From: Myxococcaceae bacterium
GTDB lineage: Bacteria; Myxococcota; Myxococcia; Myxococcales; Myxococcaceae
Direction: 5' to 3'
DNA: 45,265 nt
Assembly (NCBI GenBank): GCA_003818285.1
Contig: RPRB01000020.1
Location: 1-45,265 of the forward strand
Part shown: positions 8,030 through 17,580 of the stretch, piece after piece
Numbering within the stretch: position 1 is the first letter of the stretch
Layout: each line of letters starts with the position of its first letter
Notes under the pieces: generated by a model
Told to the model about the DNA's origin: nothing
The model's database searches: none
The model's input: only the letters and a program-made list of their open reading frames with translations
Program-made: the position numbers and the translations under genes

Positions 8030-8971
8030 CTAGCGCAGGGGTTCGCTGAACGCGCACGCGGCCGGATCGCCCTCGGACGCGACGCCGCCGTCCGCCGACA
8101 TCCCCTCGGCGTACACCCGGCCGAAGTCGGCGTCCCAGCATTCGGTGATCCGCGCGCCGTCTCCGGCCTCGCCGCCGCTCAGCTCCACGTCCGCGCGCCC
8201 GGCGCCCGTGGGGTCCCACCGCGAGCCCACCTTGCCTGCCTCGGGCGTTTCGGGTTCTCCGGCGAGGTTGGCCTCGGCGTCGAAGACGAGGGAGCCTGAG
8301 CCGTCAGCCAGCATCGTCGAGACGATCTCCGCGGTCGTGCTCGGCTCCGAGCCGACGTGGACATCTCCCAGAGCGACCCGGACCTGGCGCCCGACCGGGA
8401 CCACGCCCCAGCCGGCGACGAGCTGCCCCTCCGCCGGCGCCGCGACCGGGTCGAGACGGTGCACGAGATCGAGGTCCAGGGCGAAGGTCCCCTCACTCGG
8501 GCCTCCGGGGCCGGCCCCGGTCGACCCGCCCTGGAGGAAGGGCTCGAAGTCCGAGTCCTGGCCGGACCGGGGGCGCAGCTCGAGCACGAACCGATGAGAG
8601 CCGGGAGCGACGCGGGTGACGAGGAGCCGCGCGGCCACGGGTGAGAGTGGCTCGCTGAAGGGGCCCCACACCGCCGAGTCGGCGCTGACCGCAGCCGGAG
8701 GCGTGCGGGAGATGTGGCCCAGCATGTCGAGCGCCCCGCCGACGATGCCGTTCACCTGGGCCGTCATCTGGCGGGTGAGGACGTAGAGGCTGGCGGTCTC
8801 ACCGAGCGCGGGCGCCGAGCTCGCGGAGAGCGCCGCCGGGGCACGGGCCGTGGGCGCGGTGACCTCGAGCGTCTGGCGCGACGGAAGCGCGGTCAGGAAG
8901 GAGTCGTTCGACGCCGGCCCGGCGCCGCATCCCGCGCACACCCCGAGGGTGACGAAGAGACCTCTCCACAT
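8030..8971 (-). CDS. Putative lipoprotein, unknown function
   Basis: A 313 aa product starting MWRGLFVTLGVCAGC, a short lipoprotein-type signal ending at Cys, so outer-membrane or periplasmic anchoring is likely. GGGAGG lies 6 bases before the ATG at 8971; the frame extends to 9229 but the extra part is not credible. The mature part is Ala/Gly/Ser-rich with several predicted beta stretches (RLLVTRVAPGSHRFVLEL; LVAGWGVVPVGRQVRVALG). I recognise no family. It precedes the ECF gene by 21 bp, so it may be the first gene of the same operon. Confidence 0.7.
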   Translation of the reverse strand: MWRGLFVTLGVCAGCGAGPASNDSFLTALPSRQTLEVTAPTARAPAALSASSAPALGETASLYVLTRQMTAQVNGIVGGALDMLGHISRTPPAAVSADSAVWGPFSEPLSPVAARLLVTRVAPGSHRFVLELRPRSGQDSDFEPFLQGGSTGAGPGGPSEGTFALDLDLVHRLDPVAAPAEGQLVAGWGVVPVGRQVRVALGDVHVGSEPSTTAEIVSTMLADGSGSLVFDAEANLAGEPETPEAGKVGSRWDPTGAGRADVELSGGEAGDGARITECWDADFGRVYAEGMSADGGVASEGDPAACAFSEPLR

Positions 8972-9120
8972 GGGAACCTCCCGGGCGGTGAACGTCGTGC
9001 CCGGAGGCTTGGTTGCTCGAGGGGCGCCCGCATATGACGCGCGAGCAGCGGGGGGAACCCTCCCGCGGGGTTGACGAATCCGGAAGGCTCCCAACTTTTC
9101 TGACTCGAGGAGGCGTTCAG

Positions 9121-9291
9121 ATGCCAGGTCGCAAGCACAGCACCGCTCGCAGCGGTGGGAAGGCCACGAAGAATCCGAAGCAGTACCGGGCCCTGCGCCG
9201 CAAGGGGATGCCCAAGGCGCGGGCGGCAAAGATCACCAACGCCGGGAAGAAGGCGAGCCGCAAGGGCGGCCGACGCTCGAAGAGCCGCTGA
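9121..9291 (+). CDS. Small, very basic 56 aa protein
   Basis: Starts MPGRKHSTARSGGK and continues KNPKQYRALRRKGMPKARAA, then a Lys/Arg-rich tail ending SKSR. The KNPKxYxALRxKGMxKxRAAKI stretch resembles a widespread family of small bacterial basic proteins (I believe the DUF7218-like group). AGGAGG lies 7 bases before the ATG, which decides the start over an in-frame one at 9013. The high positive charge suggests nucleic-acid binding, but no function is established. Confidence 0.75.
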   Translation: MPGRKHSTARSGGKATKNPKQYRALRRKGMPKARAAKITNAGKKASRKGGRRSKSR

Positions 9292-9341
9292 GGGTGCTGC
9301 GATGGCGTCGGCGCCGTCTGTTCGGCCTGAGGCGTCCCCCG

Positions 9342-11561
9342 TCAGGCCCAGGAGAGGTCGTGCTTCGAGAGCGGCAGCGAGCGTACCCGCTTGCCGGTCG
9401 CGGCGAAGATCGCGTTGGTCACGGCCGGGATCGCCGGCGGGAGCGCGGGCTCGCCGAGCCCGGTGGGCGAGAAGTCCGTCTTCCGGAAGTGGACCTCGAC
9501 CGGGATGGACTGGTTGATGCGCAGGAGCGGGTACTGGTGGAAGTTGCTCTGCACGGCCCGGCCCTTCTCGAAGGTCATCTCCTGGCCGAGGGCCTCGGAG
9601 ATCCCGTCGAGCACCGCGCCCTGGATCTGGTTCTCGGCGTTGGTCGGATTGATCACGGTGCTGCCGATATCGCCGGCGACCCAGACCTTCTCGATCGTCA
9701 GCTCGCCCTTCTTGCTGACCGTGACCTGGGCGACCTCGGCGAAGTGGCCGCGGTGGCTGAAGTAGAAGGCCACGCCCATTCCGCTTCCGCGGGCGAGCTT
9801 CTTCTTTCCCCACCCTGACTTCTCGGCGACCAGGTCGAGGACGCCCAGCATCCGCGCCGGGTCGAGCGCCGGCGAAGGCGGCGTTCCGGGCTTCGCGGTG
9901 GGCGGTGGACCCGGCGGCGGCGAGGGTGTCACCGAGAGGAGGGCACGGTGGAACTCCAGCGGGTCCTTGGCCGTGGCGTGGGCCACCTCGTCGAGGAAGC
10001 TCTGGAACGCGAAGCACAGCGCATTGCTGCGTGGTGCCCGCAGTGCACCGGTGGGAACGCCGAGCGGCATCACCGAGGCGTCGAGCGCGAGGTCCGACAG
10101 GAACCGCGCCGGGAACTCGGCGGGGCCCATCGCCGCCGAGGGGGCGAAGTCCTTCTCGGTTCCGAAGCTGATGAAGTGGTCGCGGAAGCAGGTCAGCTTC
10201 CCGCTCGCGTCCAGCCCGGCGGTGAAGGAGTGGTAGCCACCGGGGCGAAAGAAGTCGTGCGCGAAGTCGTCCTCTCGCGTCCAGACGAGCTTCACCGGCA
10301 CGCCGGCCTCCCGCGCGATCCACCCGGCCTCGACCATGTAGTCGTTGTTGAGTCGCCGCCCGAAACCTCCGCCGGCACGGATCAGGTGGATGGTGATGTC
10401 GTCCTCCTTGATGCCCATCACCTTCGCGACCATCTCGCGCCCATCCTCGGGCGTCTGGGTGGGAGCCCAGAAGGTGATCTTCCCGTTTGCGAAGTGCGCC
10501 GTGCAGTTCTGGGGCTCGAGCTGCGCGTGGGACAGGAATGGGTACCTGTACTCGGCGGTGACCACCTTCGCCGCCTTCGAGAGCGCGGCCTTCACGTCCC
10601 CGTCCTTGCGGATGGAGCGGTGGGGCGGCTCCTTGAACAGGGCCGCGGCCCGGGTGTCGAACGCGGCGGTGCCCTGCTTCGCGGTCTCGCCCTCGTCCCA
10701 GGTCACCTCCAGAGCGCGCCGCGCGGTCTGTGCCTGCCAGAAGCTGTCGGCGACGATGGCCACGCCGCCGAGGAGCCCCTCGAGGTCACTGCCGCCCTCG
10801 ACGGCGAACGCCTTGTGGACGCCCGGCATCCCTCGGATCCGGTCCAGGTTCGCCGACTTCACCTTTCCCGCGAACACCGGGCACTTGACGAAGGTGGCGA
10901 ACTTCATCCCCGGCACGGTCACGTCGATGCCGAAGATGGGCTTGCCGGTGACGATCGCGTGGTTGTCGACCCCCGGAACCGACGTGCCGATGATGGTGAA
11001 CTGCGAGGGGTCCTTCAGCTTCACCGTCGCGAGATCCGGCGGGGCGACCGTCGCGGCGGTGGCGGCCAGCTTCCCGTAGCCGATCGAGCGCCCGGTCTTC
11101 CCGTGCAGCACCTTGCCCTTCGAGGTGGTGAGCTCGGACTCGGGGACCTTCCAGGTCTTCGCCGCGGCTGCGACGAGCATCGCCCGGCCGGCCGCGCCCA
11201 CCCGCCGCATCGGCAGCCAGTTGTTGTGCGTGGCGGCGCTCCCGCCCGACCACTGGTTCTCGTAGCGCTTGCTGTCGAAGTCGACCTGCTCGACGCGGAC
11301 CTGCTTCCACTCCACGTCGAGCTCGTCGGCGATCAGCATCGGGAGCATGGTCTTCACGCCCTGGCCGATCTCCGGATTCTTGGAGGCGATGGTGACGACG
11401 CCGTCCGGCTGGATGCGGATGAAGGCGTTGAGGACCGGAGCCGGCGCGGGGCGGGCCTTGGTCGCGGCCTCGACGGGCTCCCAGAAGCTGGAGAGGAGGA
11501 CGCCGCCCCCGGCGAGGGCCGAGGCGCGGAGGAACGCGCGTCGCGAGAGCTCGGTGCTCAC
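9342..11561 (-). CDS. Molybdenum hydroxylase large subunit (IorB / xanthine dehydrogenase family)
   Basis: 739 aa. The N-terminus is a Tat signal ([15 protein letters not shown]), so the enzyme is exported folded to the periplasm. The body has molybdopterin-cytosine-dinucleotide binding features of the IorB class, including [12 protein letters not shown] and a C-terminal [13 protein letters not shown] with the catalytic Glu. These enzymes hydroxylate N-heterocycles or oxidise aldehydes with water as oxygen source. The GTG start overlaps the stop of the iron-sulfur subunit. No FAD subunit or cytochrome c gene is adjacent, so the electron acceptor is unknown. The substrate cannot be told from sequence. 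Confidence 0.9.
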   Translation of the reverse strand: MSTELSRRAFLRASALAGGGVLLSSFWEPVEAATKARPAPAPVLNAFIRIQPDGVVTIASKNPEIGQGVKTMLPMLIADELDVEWKQVRVEQVDFDSKRYENQWSGGSAATHNNWLPMRRVGAAGRAMLVAAAAKTWKVPESELTTSKGKVLHGKTGRSIGYGKLAATAATVAPPDLATVKLKDPSQFTIIGTSVPGVDNHAIVTGKPIFGIDVTVPGMKFATFVKCPVFAGKVKSANLDRIRGMPGVHKAFAVEGGSDLEGLLGGVAIVADSFWQAQTARRALEVTWDEGETAKQGTAAFDTRAAALFKEPPHRSIRKDGDVKAALSKAAKVVTAEYRYPFLSHAQLEPQNCTAHFANGKITFWAPTQTPEDGREMVAKVMGIKEDDITIHLIRAGGGFGRRLNNDYMVEAGWIAREAGVPVKLVWTREDDFAHDFFRPGGYHSFTAGLDASGKLTCFRDHFISFGTEKDFAPSAAMGPAEFPARFLSDLALDASVMPLGVPTGALRAPRSNALCFAFQSFLDEVAHATAKDPLEFHRALLSVTPSPPPGPPPTAKPGTPPSPALDPARMLGVLDLVAEKSGWGKKKLARGSGMGVAFYFSHRGHFAEVAQVTVSKKGELTIEKVWVAGDIGSTVINPTNAENQIQGAVLDGISEALGQEMTFEKGRAVQSNFHQYPLLRINQSIPVEVHFRKTDFSPTGLGEPALPPAIPAVTNAIFAATGKRVRSLPLSKHDLSWA

Positions 11562-12049
11562 TTGCCGCTCCCGGTGGCTGCCGAGGCCGTGGCCTTGCCC
11601 AGCTCGGTGGCGCGGTGAATCGCGCGCCGGATCCGGAGGTAGGTCGCGCAGCGGCAGATATTCCCCGCCATCGCGCCGTCGATGTCATCGTCGGTGGGGT
11701 TCGGCGTCTTCGCCAGCAGGGCTGCCGCGGACATGATCTGCCCGGCCTGGCAGTACCCGCACTGGGGGACGTCGAGCTCCTCCCAGGCACGCTGGAGCGG
11801 GTGGCTCCCGTCCCGGGAGAGTCCCTCGATGGTGGTGATGTTCCCGTTGCCCACCGAGGAGACGGGTGTGATGCAGGACCGGCGGGCAACGCCGTCGACG
11901 AGCACGGTGCAGGCGCCACACTGAGCGATGCCGCAGCCGAACTTGGTCCCCTTCAGGTCCAGTCCGTCCCGGAGGGCCCAGAGGAGGGGCATGTCCTCCG
12001 CGGCCTCCACCGTCCGCGTCTGTCCGTTGACCTTGAGCTTGTATTTCAC
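11558..12049 (-). CDS. [2Fe-2S] subunit of the molybdenum hydroxylase (IorA-like)
   Basis: A 163 aa protein with the two-domain pattern of this family. A plant-type ferredoxin loop ([17 protein letters not shown] plus a later Cys in RRSC) comes first, then a helical domain with [10 protein letters not shown] and [11 protein letters not shown]. All eight cluster cysteines are present, so two [2Fe-2S] clusters pass electrons from the Mo site. It has no signal peptide and presumably crosses the membrane with its Tat-tagged partner. It is the upstream gene of the pair. Confidence 0.93.
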   Translation of the reverse strand: MKYKLKVNGQTRTVEAAEDMPLLWALRDGLDLKGTKFGCGIAQCGACTVLVDGVARRSCITPVSSVGNGNITTIEGLSRDGSHPLQRAWEELDVPQCGYCQAGQIMSAAALLAKTPNPTDDDIDGAMAGNICRCATYLRIRRAIHRATELGKATASAATGSGK

Positions 12050-12324
12050 GGAGAGCCTTCCCTTCAGCCGACCAATGCGGTTCTTCCGCGACTATTCCCG
12101 CGAGGCAAGGCGGTGCAGCGAACGGGCTCGTGAGTCCGCTGGCCGGCCGACACCTGGCAGCCGGGGCGCCGGGCAGTCGGTCTCGTGACATTCGCGTGCG
12201 ACCCGGCGGGTGCCGTCCCCTCGGTGCGATTGCGGATCCTCGCTCGGAGTGCCAGCTGAGCGACTCCACGGGGGAACCGGGAAGCGTCGCCCGCCCTCCG
12301 CCTCCGCCGCCGTAGGGTCCTGGC

Positions 12325-13608
12325 TCAGGATCGCGGGCCTGGGTCGATCTTCCAGCCGCAGGCCCGTGCACGCGCGAGGAGGAGCTCGCGCTCGCGTACG
12401 TTCTGGGCGAGGGAAGCGGCGCGCTCGAACTCGATCCCCGCTTCCTCCCTCCGTCCGAGCTTCTCCAGCAAGTCGGCGCGCACGCTGGGCAGCAGGTGGT
12501 ACTCGCGCAGCGCCGGCTCGCCGCTGAGGATCTCGACCAGCTCGAGCGCCTGGGCAGGCCCGAAGGCCATCGAGACGGCCACGGCCCGATTGAGCTCGAC
12601 CACGGGCGAGCCGGTGATCTCCACCAGCGCGTCGTAGAGGGCGACGATCCGTTTCCAGTCGGTCTCCTCCGCCGTCCGCGCGTGGGCGTGACACGCGGCG
12701 ATCGCGGCCTGGAGCGTGTACGGACCGAGCGGTCTGGCGAGCGCCTCGGCACGGGCCAGCGCGGCGAGCCCACGACGCACGAGGAGCTGGTCCCAGCGAG
12801 ATCGATCCTGGTCGAACAGGCGGATGGCCTCTCCGCTCGGCCCCACGCGGGCGCGCAACCGCGAGGCCTGGACCTCCATCAGCGCGACGAGCCCGTGGAC
12901 CTCGGCCTCGCCGGGGACGAGCTCGGCGAGGATGCGCCCGAGCCGGAGCGCGTCATCACACAGGTCGTGGCGGACGAGGTCGTCGCCCCGGGTGGCGGCG
13001 TAGCCCTCGTTGAAGACCAGGTAGACGACCTCGAGGACCGAGGCCAGCCGCGCGGTGAGGTCCTCGCCGCGGGGGACCTCGAACGGCACCTTCGCCTCGG
13101 CGAGGGTTCGCTTCGCGCGGACGATGCGCTGGGCGATGGTGGGCTCCGGGACCAGGAATGCCCGGGCGATCTCCTCGGTGGTGAGCCCTCCCAGGAGCCG
13201 CAGGGTGAGCGCCACGCGGGCCTCGGTCGAAAGGACCGGGTGGCAGGCGACGAGGATGAGCCGGAGGAGGTCATCACCGACGTCCTCGTCGATCGCCGAC
13301 TCCAGATCCGGGCGGACCGGCAGCTCGCCAGCCGCATCGGAAGCGATCTCGGTGTGGGAGCGCTCCAGCATCTGCTTCCTTCGGAGGTGGTCCAGGGCAC
13401 GGTTCTTCGCCGTCGCCATGAGCCATGCGCCCGGGTTGTCGGGGATGCCTGCTTCGGGCCACCGCTCGAGCGCCGTCATCAGCGCCTCCTGCGCGAGATC
13501 CTCTGCCAGGCCGACGTCGCGGACCATGCGGACCAGCCCACCGAGGAGACGGGCGGACTCGATCCGCCAGACCGCCTCGATCGCCTTGCGCGTGGCCAGC
13601 TCGCTCAT
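12325..13608 (-). CDS. ECF42-type sigma factor with C-terminal TPR-like extension
   Basis: 427 aa, about twice a normal ECF. Region 2 has LAEDLAQEALMTALERWPEAGIPDN and AWLMATAKNRALDHLRRK; region 4 has ALTLRLLGGLTTEEIARAFLVPEPTIAQR. The remaining ~200 residues form the helical extension (DUF6596/TPR-like) typical of ECF42, which replaces an anti-sigma factor in control. The ATG overlaps the DUF1801 stop (ATGA), and the YCII (DGPF) gene precedes it, as in the group's conserved context. Its likely target promoters are at 14522-14548 and 15287-15313. ECF42 members are linked to stress or antibiotic responses. Confidence 0.93.
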   Translation of the reverse strand: MSELATRKAIEAVWRIESARLLGGLVRMVRDVGLAEDLAQEALMTALERWPEAGIPDNPGAWLMATAKNRALDHLRRKQMLERSHTEIASDAAGELPVRPDLESAIDEDVGDDLLRLILVACHPVLSTEARVALTLRLLGGLTTEEIARAFLVPEPTIAQRIVRAKRTLAEAKVPFEVPRGEDLTARLASVLEVVYLVFNEGYAATRGDDLVRHDLCDDALRLGRILAELVPGEAEVHGLVALMEVQASRLRARVGPSGEAIRLFDQDRSRWDQLLVRRGLAALARAEALARPLGPYTLQAAIAACHAHARTAEETDWKRIVALYDALVEITGSPVVELNRAVAVSMAFGPAQALELVEILSGEPALREYHLLPSVRADLLEKLGRREEAGIEFERAASLAQNVRERELLLARARACGWKIDPGPRS

Positions 13609-13988
13609 CGGCGTTCCTTGCCCGGCTTGCCTCGGCGGGCGTTCTCCGCGATCCGCGCCTTCACCACCTTCCTCACCAGCGTGTCCGGGAGCGGTCGGTC
13701 CGGCTGGAAGCGGATGGTGCCCTTGCTGGTGTCGAAGCCGGAGAGCGCGTCGGCGAGCTCGGCCACGATGCTTCCGCTCAGCGTATAGAGCGCGCAGTGG
13801 CGCGAGCTCGCACCGAAGCCCACGAGGTCATGCCCGTCCAGCCGGAAGGTCGGGATCCCGTAGTTGATGGTCTCCTCGGCCGTCGGCGCAATCGACCGGA
13901 TCGTCCGCCGGAGCCGTTCGAGCGCCGCTCGCTGCCCGGTGCTCACGCCAGCGAGATAGTCGTCGACGCTGGTCGCTTTCGCCCGCAT
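13605..13988 (-). CDS. DUF1801-domain protein
   Basis: 127 aa, starting MRAKATSVDDYLAGVSTGQR. It has the DUF1801 core (ETINYGIPTFRLDGHDLVGFG, then CALYTLSGS and KGTIRFQPDRPLPDTLV) and a basic tail. The family has an SRPBCC-unrelated alpha/beta fold of unsettled biochemical role and often accompanies ECF42 and YCII genes. It sits between the YCII gene (7 bp upstream) and the sigma gene (4 bp overlap). A decayed duplicate lies at 14634-14716 and another broken family member at 37773. Confidence 0.85.
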   Translation of the reverse strand: MRAKATSVDDYLAGVSTGQRAALERLRRTIRSIAPTAEETINYGIPTFRLDGHDLVGFGASSRHCALYTLSGSIVAELADALSGFDTSKGTIRFQPDRPLPDTLVRKVVKARIAENARRGKPGKERR

Positions 13989-13995
13989 CCGGGAT

Positions 13996-14451
13996 TCACG
14001 ACTTCCGCGACTTCTGCTGCCGCTCGATCTCGGTACGCAGCGCATCTTCCTGCGCGCGGAGCTCGGGCGTGAACTCCTTCCCGAAGTCGTCGGCCTCGAA
14101 GATCGGCCGGATCTCGAGCTCGGCGGCCTCCTCTCCAGGCATCGGATCGGGGCAGCGGCGGGCCCACTCCAGCGCCTCGTCGATCGACTTCACCTGCCAG
14201 AGCCAGAAGCCCGCGACGAGCTCCTTGGTCTCGGTGAAGGGGCCGTCGATGACGGTCCTCTTGCCGCCCGAAAAGCGCACCCGCTTCCCCTTGCTGCTGG
14301 GGTGGAGCCCTTCGGCGGCCAGCAGGATCCCGGCCTTGACCAGCTCCTCGTTGAACTTGCCCATCTCCGCGAGCATCTTCTGGAGCTTCTCGGTGGGGAG
14401 AGTGCCCGCCTCGGAGCTCTTCGTCGCCTTGACAATCACCAGGACTCGCAT
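13996..14451 (-). CDS. YCII-related (DGPF) protein, copy 1
   Basis: 151 aa, starting MRVLVIVKATKSSEAG. The DGPF signature appears here as VIDGPFTETKELVAGFWLW, followed by IDEALEWARRCPDP. The family is a ferredoxin-like fold tied to ECF sigma factors; its activity is unproven. AGGAGA lies 8 bases before the ATG at 14451, which decides the start. Copy 2 (14773-15216) is a close paralogue made by the tandem duplication here. Copy 1 has QKML before the AEMGKFNEEL segment, where copy 2 is shorter. Confidence 0.9.
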   Translation of the reverse strand: MRVLVIVKATKSSEAGTLPTEKLQKMLAEMGKFNEELVKAGILLAAEGLHPSSKGKRVRFSGGKRTVIDGPFTETKELVAGFWLWQVKSIDEALEWARRCPDPMPGEEAAELEIRPIFEADDFGKEFTPELRAQEDALRTEIERQQKSRKS

Positions 14452-14521
14452 TGCCGTTCTCCTGTCAATTCGAGAGGTCGAGCCGGCCAGGACCGGCCGG
14501 GATCGCCTCTTCAAACCTGGC

Positions 14522-14548
14522 GACGAACCGGACCGGTGAGGATCGACA
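14522..14548 (-). promoter_or_regulatory. Candidate ECF42 promoter, copy 1
   Basis: On the minus strand TGTCGA (14543-14548) is 17 bp from CGTC (14522-14525), about 70 bp before the YCII start. As I recall, the ECF42 recognition motif is TGTCGA in the -35 region and CGA/TC-like in the -10 region. This implies autoregulation of YCII-DUF1801-sigma. Confidence 0.55.
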
Positions 14549-14633
14549 CGGCCCCGACCTTTCACGAAAGCCATGGCGATTCAACCGCTTGGCAGCAGGC
14601 TGGCCTGGAGAAACACGGGGCGGTCGAGCTCGC

Positions 14634-14716
14634 TCATCGGCGTTCCTTGCCCGGCTTGCCGCGGCGGGCGTTCTCCGCGCTCCGCGCCTTCACGAGCTGG
14701 TCGCCTTCGCCCGCAT
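14634..14716 (-). pseudogene. Remnant of a duplicated DUF1801 gene
   Basis: The first seven codons (MRAKATS) are followed almost directly by the last ~19 codons of the intact gene (VKARSAENARRGKPGKERR) in another frame, ending at the same TGA. Right after it, in the ATGA overlap, is a sigma start remnant (MSEL, then DRPV and a stop). About 100 internal codons are gone. No product is expected. Confidence 0.85.
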
Positions 14717-14772
14717 CCCGGGTTCACCTCGACGCCGCCGGCCCGCGGTCGAGCCGGCGACGTGGGTTTCGC

Positions 14773-15216
14773 TCACGACTTTCGCGACTTCTGCTGCCGC
14801 TCGATCTCGGCACGCAGCGCATCTTCCTGCGCGCGGAGCTCGGGCGTGTACTCCTTGCCGAAGTCGTCGGCCTCGAAGAGAGGACGGATCTCGAGCTCCG
14901 ACTCCTCTCCGGGCATCGGATCGGGGCAGCGGCGGGCCCACGCCAGCGCCTCGTCGATCGACTTCACCTGCCAGAGCCAGAAGCCCGCGACGAGCTCCTT
15001 GGTCTCGGTGAAGGGGCCGTCGATGACGGTCTTCTTTCCGCCCGAGAAGCGCACCCGCTTGCCCTTGCTGCTGGGGTGGAGCCCTTCACCGGCCAGCATG
15101 ATCCCGGCCTTGACCAGCTCCTCGTTGAACTTGCCCATGTCGGCGAGGAGCTTCTCGCTGGGGAGAGCGCCCGCCTCGGAGTTCTTCGTCGCCTTGACAA
15201 TCACCATCACGCGCAT
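14773..15216 (-). CDS. YCII-related (DGPF) protein, copy 2
   Basis: 147 aa, very similar to copy 1: MRVMVIVKATKNSEAG, the VIDGPFTETKELVAGFWLW signature, and an EIERQQKSRKS ending. Changes include a four-residue shortening and V/I exchanges, so it appears to be under selection rather than decaying. The Shine-Dalgarno and leader are identical to those of copy 1. It has no intact DUF1801 or sigma gene of its own, but its transcript would read into copy 1. Confidence 0.88.
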   Translation of the reverse strand: MRVMVIVKATKNSEAGALPSEKLLADMGKFNEELVKAGIMLAGEGLHPSSKGKRVRFSGGKKTVIDGPFTETKELVAGFWLWQVKSIDEALAWARRCPDPMPGEESELEIRPLFEADDFGKEYTPELRAQEDALRAEIERQQKSRKS

Positions 15217-15286
15217 TGCCGTTCTCCTGTCAATTCGAGAGGTCGAGCCGGCCAGGACCGGCCGGGATCGCCTCTTCAAACCTGGC

Positions 15287-15313
15287 GACGAACCGGACCG
15301 GCGAGGATCGACA
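15287..15313 (-). promoter_or_regulatory. Candidate ECF42 promoter, copy 2
   Basis: TGTCGA (15308-15313) and CGTC (15287-15290) have the same 17 bp spacing as copy 1, with one A-to-G change in the spacer. The leader up to the YCII start is otherwise conserved. The 329 bp between this gene and the plus-strand operon (15217-15545) hold this copied leader plus about 150 bp in which I see nothing defined. Confidence 0.55.
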
Positions 15314-15545
15314 CGGCCCGGACCTTTCACGAAAGCCATGGCAATTCAACCGCTTGGCAGCAGGCCGGCACGGCGAAGCATGGGGCGGCCGAGCGTGTCT
15401 CCCCCTGGAAGGCCCGGGCGTCTGTTGTGCCCGCGACGGCGCGCGGGGGCGCACGGCGCTCTCCCGGCATTGGACGCGGCCGGCGACTTGCCGCTGACGG
15501 ATGCCCGCTCGACCTTCGGGAAGGCAACTTCTCCGGGGACGACCG

Positions 15546-15886
15546 ATGGACCCTCGACTGCACTACTTCCACTGCGACGACCTCCAGCGGTTTCCGGAGA
15601 TCGGTGAGAACCGCGGCGACCTCGCGAAGAAGTTCTTCGACTGGTACGGGGCGGTCTTCGCCGACGGAGCCCTGAGCGCCCGGGAGAAGTCGCTCATCGC
15701 CCTGGCCGTCGCGCACGCCGTGCAGTGCCCGTACTGCATCGAGGCCTACAGCACGGACGCGCTCCGGCAGGGAGCAGATCTCGACCAGATGACCGAGGCG
15801 GTGCACGTCGCCGCGGCGATCCGCGGCGGATCCTCCCTGATGCATGGGGTCCAGATGAGGAACCACGCGGAGAGACTGGGGATGTG

Positions 15887-15887
<1 letters not shown>
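15546..15887 (+). CDS. CMD/AhpD-fold protein, arsenosugar-associated peroxidase-like
   Basis: 113 aa. The core REKSLIALAVAHAVQCPYCIE contains a CxxC pair (C61, C64) and a nearby His (H57), as in carboxymuconolactone decarboxylase/AhpD proteins. The whole sequence (LAKKFFDWYGAVFADGALS; DQMTEAVHVAAAIRGG) matches the subgroup annotated as arsenosugar biosynthesis-associated peroxidase-like. It is the first gene of a six-gene plus-strand operon; its TGA overlaps the arsS ATG (TGATG). It may keep thiols or the arsenical in the needed redox state. I chose the ATG at 15546 because the upstream residues are not family-like. Confidence 0.88.
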
Positions 15888-16929
<1,042 letters not shown>

Positions 16930-16933
<4 letters not shown>

Positions 16934-17580
16934 CTTCGCCGGACGCGAGCGGGGTGGTCTGCGTCTTCGCCAAGCCGCCCCGGCCCGGCGAGGTGAAGAC
17001 GCGGCTCGCGGCGGAGATCGGAGCCGGCGCGGCCGCGCGGCTGGCGACGGCCTTTCTCGAGGACACGCTCGTCTCTCTCCGGAGGCTTCCGCTCCGGGTG
17101 GTGCTCGCGAGCACCGAGCGGGGCGTCTCCTCGCCTCTGGCGGACGAGTGGTGGACCCAGGGCGACGGCGAGCTCGGTGAGCGGCTGGAGCGGATGCTCC
17201 GCCGGGCGCTCGGCCACGCTCCGTGGGCGGCGGCGATCGGCGCGGACTCGCCCGGGTTCCCTCTCGCGGCGATCGAGGAGGCGGAGTCGATGCTGCGGTC
17301 GGTCGACGTTGCCCTCGGACCTGCGGACGACGGCGGCTTCTACCTGATCGCCACCCGCCGATGCCCGCTGGAGATGTTCGCCGGCGTGACCTGGAGCGAG
17401 CCGGACACCCTGCTCCAGGTCGAGCGGAGGCTCCGGACCCTGGGGCTGTCCACCGCGCGGGTCGCCCGCTGGTTCGACGTGGACACGCTGGAGTCTCTGC
17501 GGCGGCTGCTCGGGCTCGTGGCCAGGGGAGAGGTGACGGCCGCGGCGACGGCGCAGGCCACTGCCGGGTGGGCGCCATGA
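16930..17580 (+). CDS. TIGR04282-type glycosyltransferase (arsenosugar-associated)
   Basis: 216 aa, starting at a GTG that overlaps the arsS stop (GTGA). It is a GT-A-like nucleotidyl/glycosyltransferase fold: VVCVFAKPPRPGEVKTRLA near the N-terminus, then IGADSPGFPLAAIEEA and ALGPADDGGFYLIATRR. This is the DUF2064 pattern of the TIGR04282 group that recurs beside arsS. It would act on the sugar part of the arsenical or its aglycone. The donor and acceptor are unknown. Confidence 0.88.

Larger units (their letters stand above)
13598..14626. repeat. Tandem duplication, unit 1 (1029 bp)
   Basis: The unit runs from the sigma start codon region (AGCTCGCTCAT) through DUF1801, YCII and the promoter. 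It is followed at once by a second copy beginning with the same AGCTCGCTCAT at 14627. The upstream leader of about 180 bp is almost identical between the units. Confidence 0.8.
14627..15394. repeat. Tandem duplication, unit 2 (about 768 bp, internally deleted)
   Basis: This copy matches unit 1 at an offset of 1029 bp at its left end and 765 bp at its right end, so about 264 bp net has been lost. The loss falls within DUF1801. About 50 unrelated bp (near 14727-14775) separate the DUF1801 start from the YCII stop. Confidence 0.75.

Noticed and set aside
9948-11618. Long plus-strand frame opposite the molybdenum hydroxylase
   Set aside because: Antisense shadow; the minus-strand product has clear cofactor motifs.
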